From SVEL01 sp045123575 (GTDB lineage: Bacteria; Bacillota; Clostridia; Lachnospirales; Lachnospiraceae): 64,000 nucleotides of DNA. The notes under the pieces are model-generated. The model was given only the letters and a program-made list of their open reading frames with translations. It had not been told where the DNA came from and did not search any database. Every line of letters begins with the position of its first letter. The stretch's first letter is position 1. Positions 34,691-42,811 of the stretch are shown here, piece by piece. The stretch is from contig JBGVKG010000005.1 in the NCBI GenBank assembly GCA_045123575.1, positions 1 to 64,000 of the forward strand, in the 5' to 3' direction. Made by a program: the position numbers and the translations under genes.

Positions 34691-34720
34691 TCATTTTCTA
34701 AGAATCCTTTTATCCTCCAT
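34691..34720 (-). CDS. Possible 9-residue leader peptide
   Basis: ATG with AAGGAA nine bases upstream encodes MEDKRILRK then stop, in the leader of the ABC exporter cassette. Only position and ribosome site support it; it could be fortuitous. Confidence 0.2.
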   Translation of the reverse strand: MEDKRILRK

Positions 34721-34749
34721 ATGTTTATTTCCTTTAGATTCTTCATTTA

Positions 34750-34830
34750 TATGACATTAGTATAATATCATTTTTATCTATACTCGAACAGTGATTTTTG
34801 TCATAACTTCTATTTATTACATTTGTCATA
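34750..34830 (-). promoter_or_regulatory. Promoter region of the ABC/two-component cassette with TATGACA repeats
   Basis: Minus strand TTCGAG (34783-34788), 18-base spacer, TATACT (34759-34764). TATGACA occurs twice in direct orientation just upstream (34799-34805 and 34824-34830, 25 bases apart), and once inverted at 34750-34756. A weak -35 with upstream repeats suggests activation, plausibly by the cassette's own response regulator. Confidence 0.5.
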
Positions 34831-34843
34831 TCTGATTAAACAT

Positions 34844-34893
34844 AAAAATGCACCTCTAAATGCCAATTATAATTCATCAACATTTAGGGTGCA
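34844..34893 (-). terminator. Intrinsic terminator of the alpha-amylase gene
   Basis: TGCACCCTAAATG and CATTTAGAGGTGCA pair around an 18-base loop, followed on the minus strand by TTTTTATG, 25 bases after the amylase stop. Confidence 0.85.
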
Positions 34894-34917
34894 TTATTAT
34901 ATGTCTTTCCTACACTC

Positions 34918-37041
34918 TTAGATATTATTTTTCTTTTTACGAAGCACTATTACAAAACCTACTGCTCCACCTATAACGGCCATCACCAATACCGCTATAA
35001 TCATATAAGTAGCTATATCGTTTCCATCATTTTTATCTGATTTATCATCGCTACTAGTTGTTTCATCATCTGTGTTTTCTGTATTTGTAGATGTTTCATC
35101 ACCCTTTGATTCCTCATCTACAGTTTCTTTATTATCTACACTACTGTCATCATCTGGCTTTGTATTATCTTCTGTTGTAGTCTGCTCCTCTTTTGTAGTA
35201 TCATCTGACGTAGAAGTATCATTTTTGGTAGTTGTATTCTTTGGAGTTGTACTCTCCTTTGGAGTCGTAGTTTCACCTGGAGTTGTTGTCTCCTTTGGAT
35301 TGCTTGATTCTTGATTATCATCTTTCTTGCCATAATCAGACCATGAGCCATTCTTATATATCTTATCAGCACCTGACAAAAACAAGTCATCTGTCTGCTC
35401 TCCGCTACCATTACTAAATATAACATACTGCGCACCTGCTGGAAGCTTCACACTATATACACCGCTACCAACACTTGTAGCCTTTACTCCTGGCCATTTT
35501 GTCATAGTTGTATCTTCATCGCTCCAGTAGTATGCATAAACACTACTCCAATTACTAGTGTTTTGATAATATACTGTACCTTCGCGGTCCAACTTATTTC
35601 CCACTGCTGGCTTTATATCAGGGCGTTCCATATTCTCACGATATAGAACAGCTATACCTGTAGCCCCAATCTTTCCTGTCATATTTGTAGATGTAACAGT
35701 CCACTTTTCACCTGATACTATATCATAATATACACCTGCCTGAGTTGTTCCGCCACCATTTGGTACTGTTACAGTGAGGTTTCCACCACTTCCAGCTACT
35801 ACTACAGCTCCCTTTGTACGGTTAACTACAGCACAGTTACTACCTGTTGTATAATATTCTGCCTGTCCTAGCATATCATTATGGAAATGATTAACTGCCG
35901 CAACCTCAGTACTTGTAAAGTGTGTACTTCCCTTCTGACCTGCATGAATACTATCCTTTATCTTAGATGCCGGTCTTGAAAAATAAAGTGCTGTTGCATC
36001 ATCACGGCTAGCGGCTATGGCATACGCTCTATCTATAACATTCTGACTCATGCCATTTGAGTTACCCCATTCATCACCATTTGACCAAGTATCATGACTT
36101 TCGCCCCAGTATACAAGCTTATCTCCTGCTACACCTCTAGCTATCCAGTTACCATAACCAGAAGGTACTGTTCCATTGGCAAATGCCTCACGAAGACTTG
36201 TTCCGTATACACTATCTGTAACTGACATATGCTGAGTATATTCAACCATCAAGCTTTCATTTCCTGATGACCTGTCATCTGGACCAACAAGTATCTCACC
36301 ATAATGATACAAATCATCTAATGTTACCTTCGACCAGAAATCACAGCCTTCGCTTGGTAAACTAATATGCTTTGCCGCATCCCATCGAATACCATCCACA
36401 CCCATATTCTTTAATTCTTTTATGTAATTGGCCACAACCTGCTGTACATAGCTATGCTCACTATTAAGATCCTTCATACCTATATCACCATGTGTAACCT
36501 GATAACGGTCTGACCAATTTGATACGCTTCCATAAGTATGCCAGTACTGACCATCTTTTAAGTCTGACTGAATATTCGAATGATTGCCTGACAAATGATT
36601 AGCTACTACGTCAACAATTACCTTGATTCCATACTTATCTGCCTCTGTACAAAGCTTCTTAAGGTCATTTACAGTACCTAGTGCATTTGTTCCTGCACAC
36701 ATTCCAAGCGGCTGATATAACCAATACCAGCTACCATATCCACCACCAACCTGTGCTGGTGATGTCTGTACTGATGTAAATCCTGCCGCTGCTATATTTG
36801 GAAGTTCTGCCGTAATATCGTTATACTTCCAATCGAAGCAATGCAAAATAACACCATCTTGAATGTTGTCAGCTAGGTTGTAATCATTTGTCTGTGCACT
36901 TATTTTCTGGTTGTCTTGCTCGATAGCCTGTACTGTAGGTACACTTATTAAATATGGTACAATTCCTGAAAGTACCATACCAAATGCTACAACTGCAGAG
37001 AATAATTTTACTCTTAATCTTGTCATACTTTTCTGCTTCAT
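34918..37041 (-). CDS. Extracellular alpha-amylase, membrane anchored (GH13, starch-binding module)
   Basis: 707 aa. An export signal (about 10-40) leads a GH13 catalytic barrel: VVDVVANHLSGN (region I), GVDGIRWDAAKHI (nucleophile Asp), LMVEYTQ (acid/base Glu) and WGESHDTWSN (region IV). A CBM26-like starch-binding domain (about 490-570; YYQNTSNWSSVYAYYWSDEDT), a long Thr/Asp/Glu/Lys-rich linker (570-665) and a C-terminal membrane helix followed by RKKKNN complete it. The enzyme is therefore held on the outer face of the membrane, reaching through the wall, to cut starch into maltodextrins. TAGGAG precedes the ATG. A single gene with its own promoter and terminator. Confidence 0.93.
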   Translation of the reverse strand: MKQKSMTRLRVKLFSAVVAFGMVLSGIVPYLISVPTVQAIEQDNQKISAQTNDYNLADNIQDGVILHCFDWKYNDITAELPNIAAAGFTSVQTSPAQVGGGYGSWYWLYQPLGMCAGTNALGTVNDLKKLCTEADKYGIKVIVDVVANHLSGNHSNIQSDLKDGQYWHTYGSVSNWSDRYQVTHGDIGMKDLNSEHSYVQQVVANYIKELKNMGVDGIRWDAAKHISLPSEGCDFWSKVTLDDLYHYGEILVGPDDRSSGNESLMVEYTQHMSVTDSVYGTSLREAFANGTVPSGYGNWIARGVAGDKLVYWGESHDTWSNGDEWGNSNGMSQNVIDRAYAIAASRDDATALYFSRPASKIKDSIHAGQKGSTHFTSTEVAAVNHFHNDMLGQAEYYTTGSNCAVVNRTKGAVVVAGSGGNLTVTVPNGGGTTQAGVYYDIVSGEKWTVTSTNMTGKIGATGIAVLYRENMERPDIKPAVGNKLDREGTVYYQNTSNWSSVYAYYWSDEDTTMTKWPGVKATSVGSGVYSVKLPAGAQYVIFSNGSGEQTDDLFLSGADKIYKNGSWSDYGKKDDNQESSNPKETTTPGETTTPKESTTPKNTTTKNDTSTSDDTTKEEQTTTEDNTKPDDDSSVDNKETVDEESKGDETSTNTENTDDETTSSDDKSDKNDGNDIATYMIIAVLVMAVIGGAVGFVIVLRKKKNNI

Positions 37042-37106
37042 TTTTCCGCTCCTAACATAAAAATCTGTTAATAGTTATTTAACATTATCTACTAATTCTT
37101 GTAATA

Positions 37107-37135
37107 AGTATAAATTATCCCTACCATACAATCAA
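37107..37135 (-). promoter_or_regulatory. Sigma-A promoter of the alpha-amylase gene
   Basis: Minus strand TTGATT (37130-37135), 17-base spacer, TATACT (37107-37112), about 65 bases upstream of the start codon. No clear cre box is seen. Confidence 0.65.
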
Positions 37136-37155
37136 GTACATTCTCTTAAACTTAA

Positions 37156-37635
37156 CTAATTTTTATTTCTAAATAATATACTTTCAAGATACTTATTTAT
37201 TTCATTAATTTTTGCCTGTGTTATCTTATATCCTACAACAGACATCACTATATATGTTACAAAAAATCCAATTAGCGTACCTATTAGTGCATTTCCATGC
37301 TTGTTTAACTGCCATACAACAACTACTATAGGAACCCATATAATTGACGTTAAAAGACAATATATTATGTTTTGTAAAATAAAACCTATCTTCTCATTTT
37401 CGTATATAAATGTCATTGCAGCAAATCCAGCACCTATGACTCCATATAACAATACATTAACCTCTACCGCTATAGTTTCCGATGGGAATAATTCTATAAA
37501 CTCTGGAGATATCGGTGTAAAATCATCCATTCCTGTGACCATTCTCACTGCCAATTCTATAATTAAATTAGTCAATGCACCCAGTACGCTTGATACGCAA
37601 AAACTGAATACGCAGCGCTTTAATATATTTTTCAT
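37156..37635 (-). CDS. DUF3021 membrane protein
   Basis: 159 aa with four predicted helices, typical of DUF3021. These proteins are regularly encoded next to a LytTR-type regulator and are thought to restrain it at the membrane. Here it follows the LytTR gene by 13 bases with GGAGG before the ATG, completing a four-gene ABC/LytTR/DUF3021 operon. Confidence 0.85.
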   Translation of the reverse strand: MKNILKRCVFSFCVSSVLGALTNLIIELAVRMVTGMDDFTPISPEFIELFPSETIAVEVNVLLYGVIGAGFAAMTFIYENEKIGFILQNIIYCLLTSIIWVPIVVVVWQLNKHGNALIGTLIGFFVTYIVMSVVGYKITQAKINEINKYLESILFRNKN

Positions 37636-37648
37636 TTCGTACTCCTCC

Positions 37649-38095
37649 TTATATTCCCAATGCTTGCTTTAGTCTGGTTACATTTCTTCTAGAAGTATAA
37701 GTTTCCGACTGGTCAGACATAACCACCTTAATAGTTCCTGTAACACTCATATCAAGCCTCTTTATCTTCTTTATATTAACTATCTCTGACTTGGCAATAC
37801 GTAGAAAAAGAGTATCTGGCAGCTTTTCCTCCAACTCATACAGTTTATAATTCACACTATACTCATTACCTTCGACATCTCGCGTCAACACCTTTTGACC
37901 AGAAGTGTAGAAGCATACGATGTCCTTAAGATTCAATACACATTTCTCGCCTCTTTTATCTGTGCCTGTTATATGAACATTCAGCAACTCATCTATATCT
38001 CTTATAAGGTCTGTTACCTGCTCGTTCATCTCACTATTGCACACATGTATTTCTGTTTCCCTATAAAGCTTGTCTATCACTGCCTTAATCTTCAT
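37649..38095 (-). CDS. Stand-alone LytTR DNA-binding regulator
   Basis: 148 aa. An N-terminal helical segment (about 1-45) is followed by a LytTR domain (about 50-148; LNLKDIVCFYTSGQKVLTRD...LYELEEKLPDTLFLRIAKSEIVNIKKI), which binds paired 9-base direct repeats in other systems. It lacks a receiver domain. The ATG at 38095 has AAGGTG seven bases upstream; an ATG at 38101 is too close to it. The gene sits between an ABC permease and the DUF3021 partner; a matching direct repeat lies upstream of the operon. Confidence 0.88.
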   Translation of the reverse strand: MKIKAVIDKLYRETEIHVCNSEMNEQVTDLIRDIDELLNVHITGTDKRGEKCVLNLKDIVCFYTSGQKVLTRDVEGNEYSVNYKLYELEEKLPDTLFLRIAKSEIVNIKKIKRLDMSVTGTIKVVMSDQSETYTSRRNVTRLKQALGI

Positions 38096-38113
38096 ACACA
38101 TTCACCTTCTGTA

Positions 38114-38899
38114 CTACTTTATATCTGATTTCCTAAATATCAACCATCCAATTATACCACATATGCATATAAATATAATACTAACTCCTATGCCTGCACA
38201 CATATCTATCATATCTGCAGTTAAACCTAATCTGCTGATACTATAATTGTATGGTGTCAATTTATAGATATTATCCAATATTTTTACCTCTGATACAAGT
38301 GCCGAAATCAATGCTGTAAACATTCCAAATATAAATCCAAAAGCTGTAACTGCCACTGTCTTTTTTACCTTCACCGCAACGATTATACAGATACTTATCT
38401 GACTTATAGTTACTACTATATGCGAAAGATATGATAATATAAGTTTCAAAATGTTAGTCTCACTATTATATTTTATAGCGTTGTCCATAAATATTGTAAC
38501 TGCTGTTGGCTGTGCTCCACTCATATCTATTCTAGCTGTGATTAAAACAATTGACCCAATAAGATATGGCATGAGCAAAACTATCATCATAGTAATATAT
38601 ACAAGCATGTAGTTTATAACTATCTTTTTTCTACCGTATGAGATTGAACTATGAATTGTTTTATTCTCAAAATCATCACCTACTAGTATGCCTACGGTCA
38701 ATGAACCAAATAACCAAATTATCATAGCGTCTGCAAGCCCTGTTATATTTCCTGCCATATCTACGCCCATATCACCCTTTGCTACCATTGATGCCAGTAT
38801 ATAATATCCTATTGCAGCAAGATATGTTAACGCCACTGCTATTCTTACACCTTTTGTTTTATACATTCTATATAATGTTGCCTTATATAACTGTTTCAT
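38114..38899 (-). CDS. ABC-2 type permease
   Basis: 261 aa with six predicted membrane helices and a first loop containing VGDDFENKTIHSSISYGRKKI, the cytoplasmic coupling region typical of this permease type. It pairs with the ATPase gene 8 bases upstream. The substrate is unknown. AAAGGTAGGG precedes the ATG. Confidence 0.85.
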   Translation of the reverse strand: MKQLYKATLYRMYKTKGVRIAVALTYLAAIGYYILASMVAKGDMGVDMAGNITGLADAMIIWLFGSLTVGILVGDDFENKTIHSSISYGRKKIVINYMLVYITMMIVLLMPYLIGSIVLITARIDMSGAQPTAVTIFMDNAIKYNSETNILKLILSYLSHIVVTISQISICIIVAVKVKKTVAVTAFGFIFGMFTALISALVSEVKILDNIYKLTPYNYSISRLGLTADMIDMCAGIGVSIIFICICGIIGWLIFRKSDIK

Positions 38900-38907
38900 A
38901 TTATACC

Positions 38908-39600
38908 CTACCTTTCTCTAATGACTGATAAAAAGTACTCTTCCAAGCTTTCTTTTTTCTCATTTTCTAACTGCTCTTGAGTTATCATCTTTTTAACCTT
39001 ACCGCTGTCTATAATGATAAAATCTGTAGCTGTCTGATATAGCTCCGGCAGATTGTGACTAGATATCAATATGGTCATTTGCTCCTTTTCGTTTAAATCC
39101 CTTATCAATTGACGAATCTCCACCACTCCTATAGGATCAAGTCCGTTTACAGGCTCATCAAGCATTATAAACTCTGGATTATTAAGTAATGCTACTGCTA
39201 TGCCCAGTCTCTGTCTCATACCTAAAGAGAAATCCTTTACCTTCTTCTTTCCGCAATTTTCAAGTCCTACAAGTTTCAACAACTCATCATCATTATACTT
39301 CCTTGTATTACTCTTTGAGAGCATAGAGAAAAACTTAAGATTCTCATTTGCATTCATATTTCCGTTTAAGGATGGCGCTTCTATGAGCATTCCCAACTTA
39401 TCAGTATTCACCTGTACCTGTCCATCTGTAGGTAAACTTAAACCTCCAATTATACGTATAATTGTTGTTTTGCCCGCTCCATTTTTACCTACTAGACCAT
39501 ATATCTTACCTTTCTCTAGTTTCAAGCTAACATCGTTGACTGCTACTGTACTTTTATACTTTTTAGTTACATTGTGAAATGACACCATTGTTTCTGTCAT
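38908..39600 (-). CDS. ABC transporter ATP-binding protein
   Basis: 230 aa with Walker A GKNGAGKTTI, signature FSLGMRQRLGIA (the LSGGQ equivalent) and Walker B FIMLDEP. First gene of the ABC/LytTR/DUF3021 operon. GGAAAGGAG precedes the ATG. Similar four-gene sets respond to peptides or envelope stress in other Firmicutes; no inducer can be named here. Confidence 0.9.
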   Translation of the reverse strand: MTETMVSFHNVTKKYKSTVAVNDVSLKLEKGKIYGLVGKNGAGKTTIIRIIGGLSLPTDGQVQVNTDKLGMLIEAPSLNGNMNANENLKFFSMLSKSNTRKYNDDELLKLVGLENCGKKKVKDFSLGMRQRLGIAVALLNNPEFIMLDEPVNGLDPIGVVEIRQLIRDLNEKEQMTILISSHNLPELYQTATDFIIIDSGKVKKMITQEQLENEKKESLEEYFLSVIRER

Positions 39601-39686
39601 ATATAACTCCTTTCCGCTTTCGCTATATATCAGTTTCTATGTGTCAAAACATATCATTTTGTTTCTGGAAAATAAATATTTTTTAT

Positions 39687-39716
39687 ATGAATGGTCGATT
39701 TAGAAATATAAATGGT
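39687..39716 (-). promoter_or_regulatory. LytTR-type direct repeat operator
   Basis: On the minus strand ACCATTTAT, exactly 12 bases, then ACCATTCAT. Two 9-base direct repeats with a 12-13 base spacer are the standard LytTR binding layout. It lies about 87 bases upstream of the operon that encodes a LytTR regulator. Confidence 0.6.
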
Positions 39717-39796
39717 TTACATTTCAGGCTTTAATCCTATTTAGAACTTTTAAATCTCACTGCTTGCCTACATAGATATGAAAAACAAGCGCAAAT

Positions 39797-39838
39797 AATA
39801 AAGCCTACCTTTGTACTTAACAAATCCAGGGTAGGCTT
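39797..39838 (-). terminator. Terminator of the fumarase/fumarate reductase operon
   Basis: AAGCCTACC (39801-39809) and GGTAGGCTT (39830-39838) pair; on the minus strand a TATTATT tract follows. It lies about 95 bases after the fumarase beta stop. Confidence 0.75.
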
Positions 39839-39933
39839 TAATTAGTCTCAAGGGTCGCTAACCACCTTGTTTGGTGTTTGCTCCCTTCTTATATTTTCAT
39901 ATTAACACAATTATGGTCAATACTCATTATTTA

Positions 39934-40491
39934 TTACTGCTTGCTAGCAAGGTAAGCTGCCTTACCATCTTCGTAAAGGTTGTTACCTTCACTATCAATG
40001 ATAACAAAAAGTGGCATATCCTCTACATAGAGCTTTCTAAGTGCCTCTGCACCTAAATCCTCGTATGCGATAAGCTCACACTTCTTGATACACTTTGCAA
40101 GGAGTGCACCTGCACCACCTATAGCACCAAAGTAAACTCCGCTATACTTCTTCATAGCCTCAACAACCTCTGGAAGTCTAGCACCCTTACCAATCATACC
40201 TCTAGCACCTACAGACATCATAGTTGGTGCGTATGCATCCATACGTCCACTTGTTGTAGGACCTGCTGAACCGATAACCTGACCTGGCTTTGCAGGAGTT
40301 GGTCCAACATAGTAGATTGTAGCATCTGTTGGGTCAAATGGAAGCTCCTCTCCACGGCTAAGTGCCTCACACATTCTCTTGTGACCTGCATCACGAGATG
40401 TGTAGATAGTACCTGTTAAATAAACTGTATCTCCAGCCTTAAGAGACTTAGCTAACTCTTCTGTAAGTGGTAATGTAATATGCTTTTCCAT
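39934..40491 (-). CDS. fumB: Fumarate hydratase, beta subunit (class I, two-subunit)
   Basis: 185 aa C-terminal half of class I Fe-S fumarase. It has GDTVYLTGTIYTSRDAGHKRM and YYVGPTPAKPGQVIGSAGPTTSGRMD, the substrate-binding region of the beta half. With the alpha subunit, whose stop overlaps its ATG, it hydrates fumarate or dehydrates malate. L-tartrate dehydratase beta is the alternative, but the neighbours (malate dehydrogenase, fumarate reductase) make fumarase the better call. Last gene of the operon. Confidence 0.92.
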   Translation of the reverse strand: MEKHITLPLTEELAKSLKAGDTVYLTGTIYTSRDAGHKRMCEALSRGEELPFDPTDATIYYVGPTPAKPGQVIGSAGPTTSGRMDAYAPTMMSVGARGMIGKGARLPEVVEAMKKYSGVYFGAIGGAGALLAKCIKKCELIAYEDLGAEALRKLYVEDMPLFVIIDSEGNNLYEDGKAAYLASKQ

Positions 40492-41333
40492 TAGATCACC
40501 TCCGACTTATGACGTGTAACGTGGCAGTTAATATTGATAGCACATGGCATACCAGCGATATGTGTTGGTAATGTCTCAATATTTAAGCCGATTGCTGTTG
40601 TCTTTCCACCGAAGCCCTGTGGTCCGATGCCGAGCTGATTTACCTTCTCGAGCATCTCCTTCTCAAGGTCAGCATAGAATGGATCTGGATTCTCAGAATC
40701 AATTGATCTCATAAGTGCCTTCTTTGCAAGAAGAGCTGCCTTATCAAATGTTCCGCCGATACCTACACCGATAACCATAGGCGGGCATGGATTTGGTCCA
40801 GCTATCTCAACTGTCTCTAAGATGAAATCCTTAATACCCTGAAGACCTGCTGATGGCTTGAACATACGGATAGCTGACATATTCTCGCTACCAAAGCCCT
40901 TTGGTCCAACTGTAATCTTTATCTGATCACCTGGTACGATTTCTGTATAAAGCATAGCTGGTGTATTATCACCAGTATTTCCTCTACGAACTGGATCTCC
41001 AACTACAGACTTTCTAAGATATCCCTTATCATAACCGCGACGTACACCTTCATTAACAGCATCTGCAAGATTGCCGCCAACCATATGTACATCCTGACCT
41101 ATCTCAAGGAATACACATGCCATACCTGTATCCTGACAGATAGGTACACACTGCTCGTCTGCGATTTCATAATTCTCTATAATCTTGTCGAGAACGCCCT
41201 TTGCGATATCCCAATCCTCACATGCTCTGCATGACTTGATTGCGCACTTTACGTCCTCTGGCAGATGCTGGTTAGCCTCTATACAAAGCTTCTCTACAAC
41301 ATCTGTGATCTGACTTACGTTTATTTCACGCAT
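40491..41333 (-). CDS. fumA: Fumarate hydratase, alpha subunit (class I, two-subunit)
   Basis: 280 aa Fe-S half of class I fumarase. The three cluster cysteines are likely in VPICQDTG (about 60), in GPNPCPPMVIGVGIGG and near the C terminus (MPCAININCH). The start at 41333 has GGAGG eight bases upstream; an earlier in-frame ATG overlaps that site. In this operon it interconverts malate and fumarate, feeding the fumarate reductase encoded upstream. The enzyme is oxygen-sensitive, in keeping with an anaerobe. Confidence 0.93.
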   Translation of the reverse strand: MREINVSQITDVVEKLCIEANQHLPEDVKCAIKSCRACEDWDIAKGVLDKIIENYEIADEQCVPICQDTGMACVFLEIGQDVHMVGGNLADAVNEGVRRGYDKGYLRKSVVGDPVRRGNTGDNTPAMLYTEIVPGDQIKITVGPKGFGSENMSAIRMFKPSAGLQGIKDFILETVEIAGPNPCPPMVIGVGIGGTFDKAALLAKKALMRSIDSENPDPFYADLEKEMLEKVNQLGIGPQGFGGKTTAIGLNIETLPTHIAGMPCAININCHVTRHKSEVI

Positions 41334-41379
41334 TTTTGTTTCCTCCATATTATTTTATAAAAGTATCTTCTATAATCCA

Positions 41380-42636
41380 CTAAAACAGGATGATTAAGAA
41401 CTGAGAAACTAACACTACTGCGATTAACGCAATAGGATATGTAGCTGCATACGCTGCTGCAACATCTTCAGTTCCTGCTGTATTAATAAGTGTTCCAAGT
41501 GCAGGTGTACTTGTCATACCACCTGTGATAGAACCAAGGTTATTGAGAAGACTTAACTTAAGTACATACTTAGCAAATACGAATCCAATTATCATTGGGA
41601 ATACAGTCATAATTACTCCGTATACAAAGTACATAATATCAAAATACTGAACAAACTTTGCTCCACCTGCGATACCTGCACCTATAAGGAATAACATAAG
41701 ACCTAACTCTCTAAATACCTTAAGAGTTGACTCCTGTGGCATAATATTAATCTTTCCAACTCTGCTGAAATGTCCAAATACTAAAGATGTAAGAAGACAT
41801 CCACCTGTTGTTGTAAGAGAGAATGTTGTACCTGCTAATCCCTCAGCAGTAAGTGGAATCTTTATCATTCCTACAAAAGAACCAATAATAGCTGCTAATG
41901 CAAATGGTGCTAAACCAAAACCATCAAGGTCTATAAGCTTACCTTCATATTTCTTCTGCTCACCTTCAGATACTTGTACTAACTTTGCTCTTTCTTCTTC
42001 CATATTAGCCTTTGCGAACTTTGGAACAAGCTGAACAAAAAGAACAACGCCTACAACACCAAAGATATATGAAATACCATGGCCTACTGTAACGATATCC
42101 TGTAATGCTTCTGTCGCAACAGTTGCCTTAGCTGCTGAGAAAGCTGGTGTAGATGTAAGAGAACCAGAAAGAAGACCTACTACCATAGCTGTTAAGCTAG
42201 CGTTATCTGTTCCACCTATTGCTCTTCCGATGTAAATACATGCTACAGCTGAAATACCACCTGCAATGATTACTATTAATCCTAATAATACATATGACTT
42301 AAAGTTCTTCTTCATATTACTAAAGAACTTTGGTCCAGCTATAAATCCAACTGAAGTTACAAAAAGAATCAAACCAAGATTCTCAATTATCTTAAGTGCA
42401 TTTGATACATAATCAATTGTTGATCCATCTGTTGCTTTTACTGTAAGCTGCTGTGTTAATGGCTCATAGAAGAATGCGCCAAAGAGAAGTGCAATAATAA
42501 ATACACCTGCTGTTCCAAGGTTAACACCTTTGATTGTTATACGACCAAAAATATAACCTACTGCTGTTATTGCGAATAAGCAAAACATCAAGAATGTGAT
42601 GCCTGTTATCGAGATAACTCCACCAAATAGTGACAT
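41380..42636 (-). CDS. Aspartate:alanine exchanger-family (AspT/YidE) transporter, probable dicarboxylate exporter
   Basis: 418 aa membrane protein with about 10-11 helices and the two internally duplicated AspT/YidE/YbjL signatures: LSGSLTSTPAFSAA (about 160) and TGGMTSTPALGTL (about 375). It lacks the central RCK/TrkA_C domains found in larger members. The family includes the aspartate/alanine antiporter AspT and the succinate exporter SucE of Corynebacterium. Because it sits between fumarate reductase and fumarase genes, export of succinate, or succinate exchange for malate/fumarate/aspartate, is the most likely job (inference). Confidence 0.83.
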   Translation of the reverse strand: MSLFGGVISITGITFLMFCLFAITAVGYIFGRITIKGVNLGTAGVFIIALLFGAFFYEPLTQQLTVKATDGSTIDYVSNALKIIENLGLILFVTSVGFIAGPKFFSNMKKNFKSYVLLGLIVIIAGGISAVACIYIGRAIGGTDNASLTAMVVGLLSGSLTSTPAFSAAKATVATEALQDIVTVGHGISYIFGVVGVVLFVQLVPKFAKANMEEERAKLVQVSEGEQKKYEGKLIDLDGFGLAPFALAAIIGSFVGMIKIPLTAEGLAGTTFSLTTTGGCLLTSLVFGHFSRVGKINIMPQESTLKVFRELGLMLFLIGAGIAGGAKFVQYFDIMYFVYGVIMTVFPMIIGFVFAKYVLKLSLLNNLGSITGGMTSTPALGTLINTAGTEDVAAAYAATYPIALIAVVLVSQFLIILF

Positions 42637-42702
42637 AACTTTTTTCCTCCAAAAAATATAATTTGCCCCGTTTATATTTTCGCTAATTCTTTGTTACACC
42701 TA

Positions 42703-42807
42703 GTTCATAGCTATGTAACTATGAACAGTCTTAATACCAACAGCAATAAATTGCTGTTGGTATTATATATATTACTGACTAAATCGCAGTCAAATATGAC
42801 TGTGATT
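42703..42807. repeat. Three consecutive hairpins between frdA and the transporter gene
   Basis: AATCGCAGTCA/TGACTGTGATT (42782-42807), a 14-bp near-perfect stem AATACCAACAGCAA/TTGCTGTTGGTATT (42733-42764) and GTTCATAG/CTATGAAC (42703-42726). None is followed by a T run in the operon's direction, so they look like mRNA processing or stability elements rather than terminators. Confidence 0.65.
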
Positions 42808-42811
42808 AAAT

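Larger units (their letters stand above)
39601..39933. other. 333-base intergenic region
   Basis: Holds the promoter region and LytTR-like repeat of the ABC operon (left part) and the terminator of the fumarase operon (right part). A minus-strand TTGACA lies at 39642-39647, with no good -10 at normal spacing. A further hairpin (39855-39890; GGGAGC...CACC/GGTG...CCC) follows the fumarase stop. No coding sequence is seen. Confidence 0.7.

Noticed and set aside
39642..39647. Complete sigma-A promoter at the TTGACA upstream of the ABC/LytTR operon
   Set aside because: No acceptable -10 lies 16-18 bases downstream; kept only as part of an activator-dependent region.
42703..42807. Operon-ending terminator between frdA and the transporter gene
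   Set aside because: No T tract follows any of the three stems in the direction of transcription.
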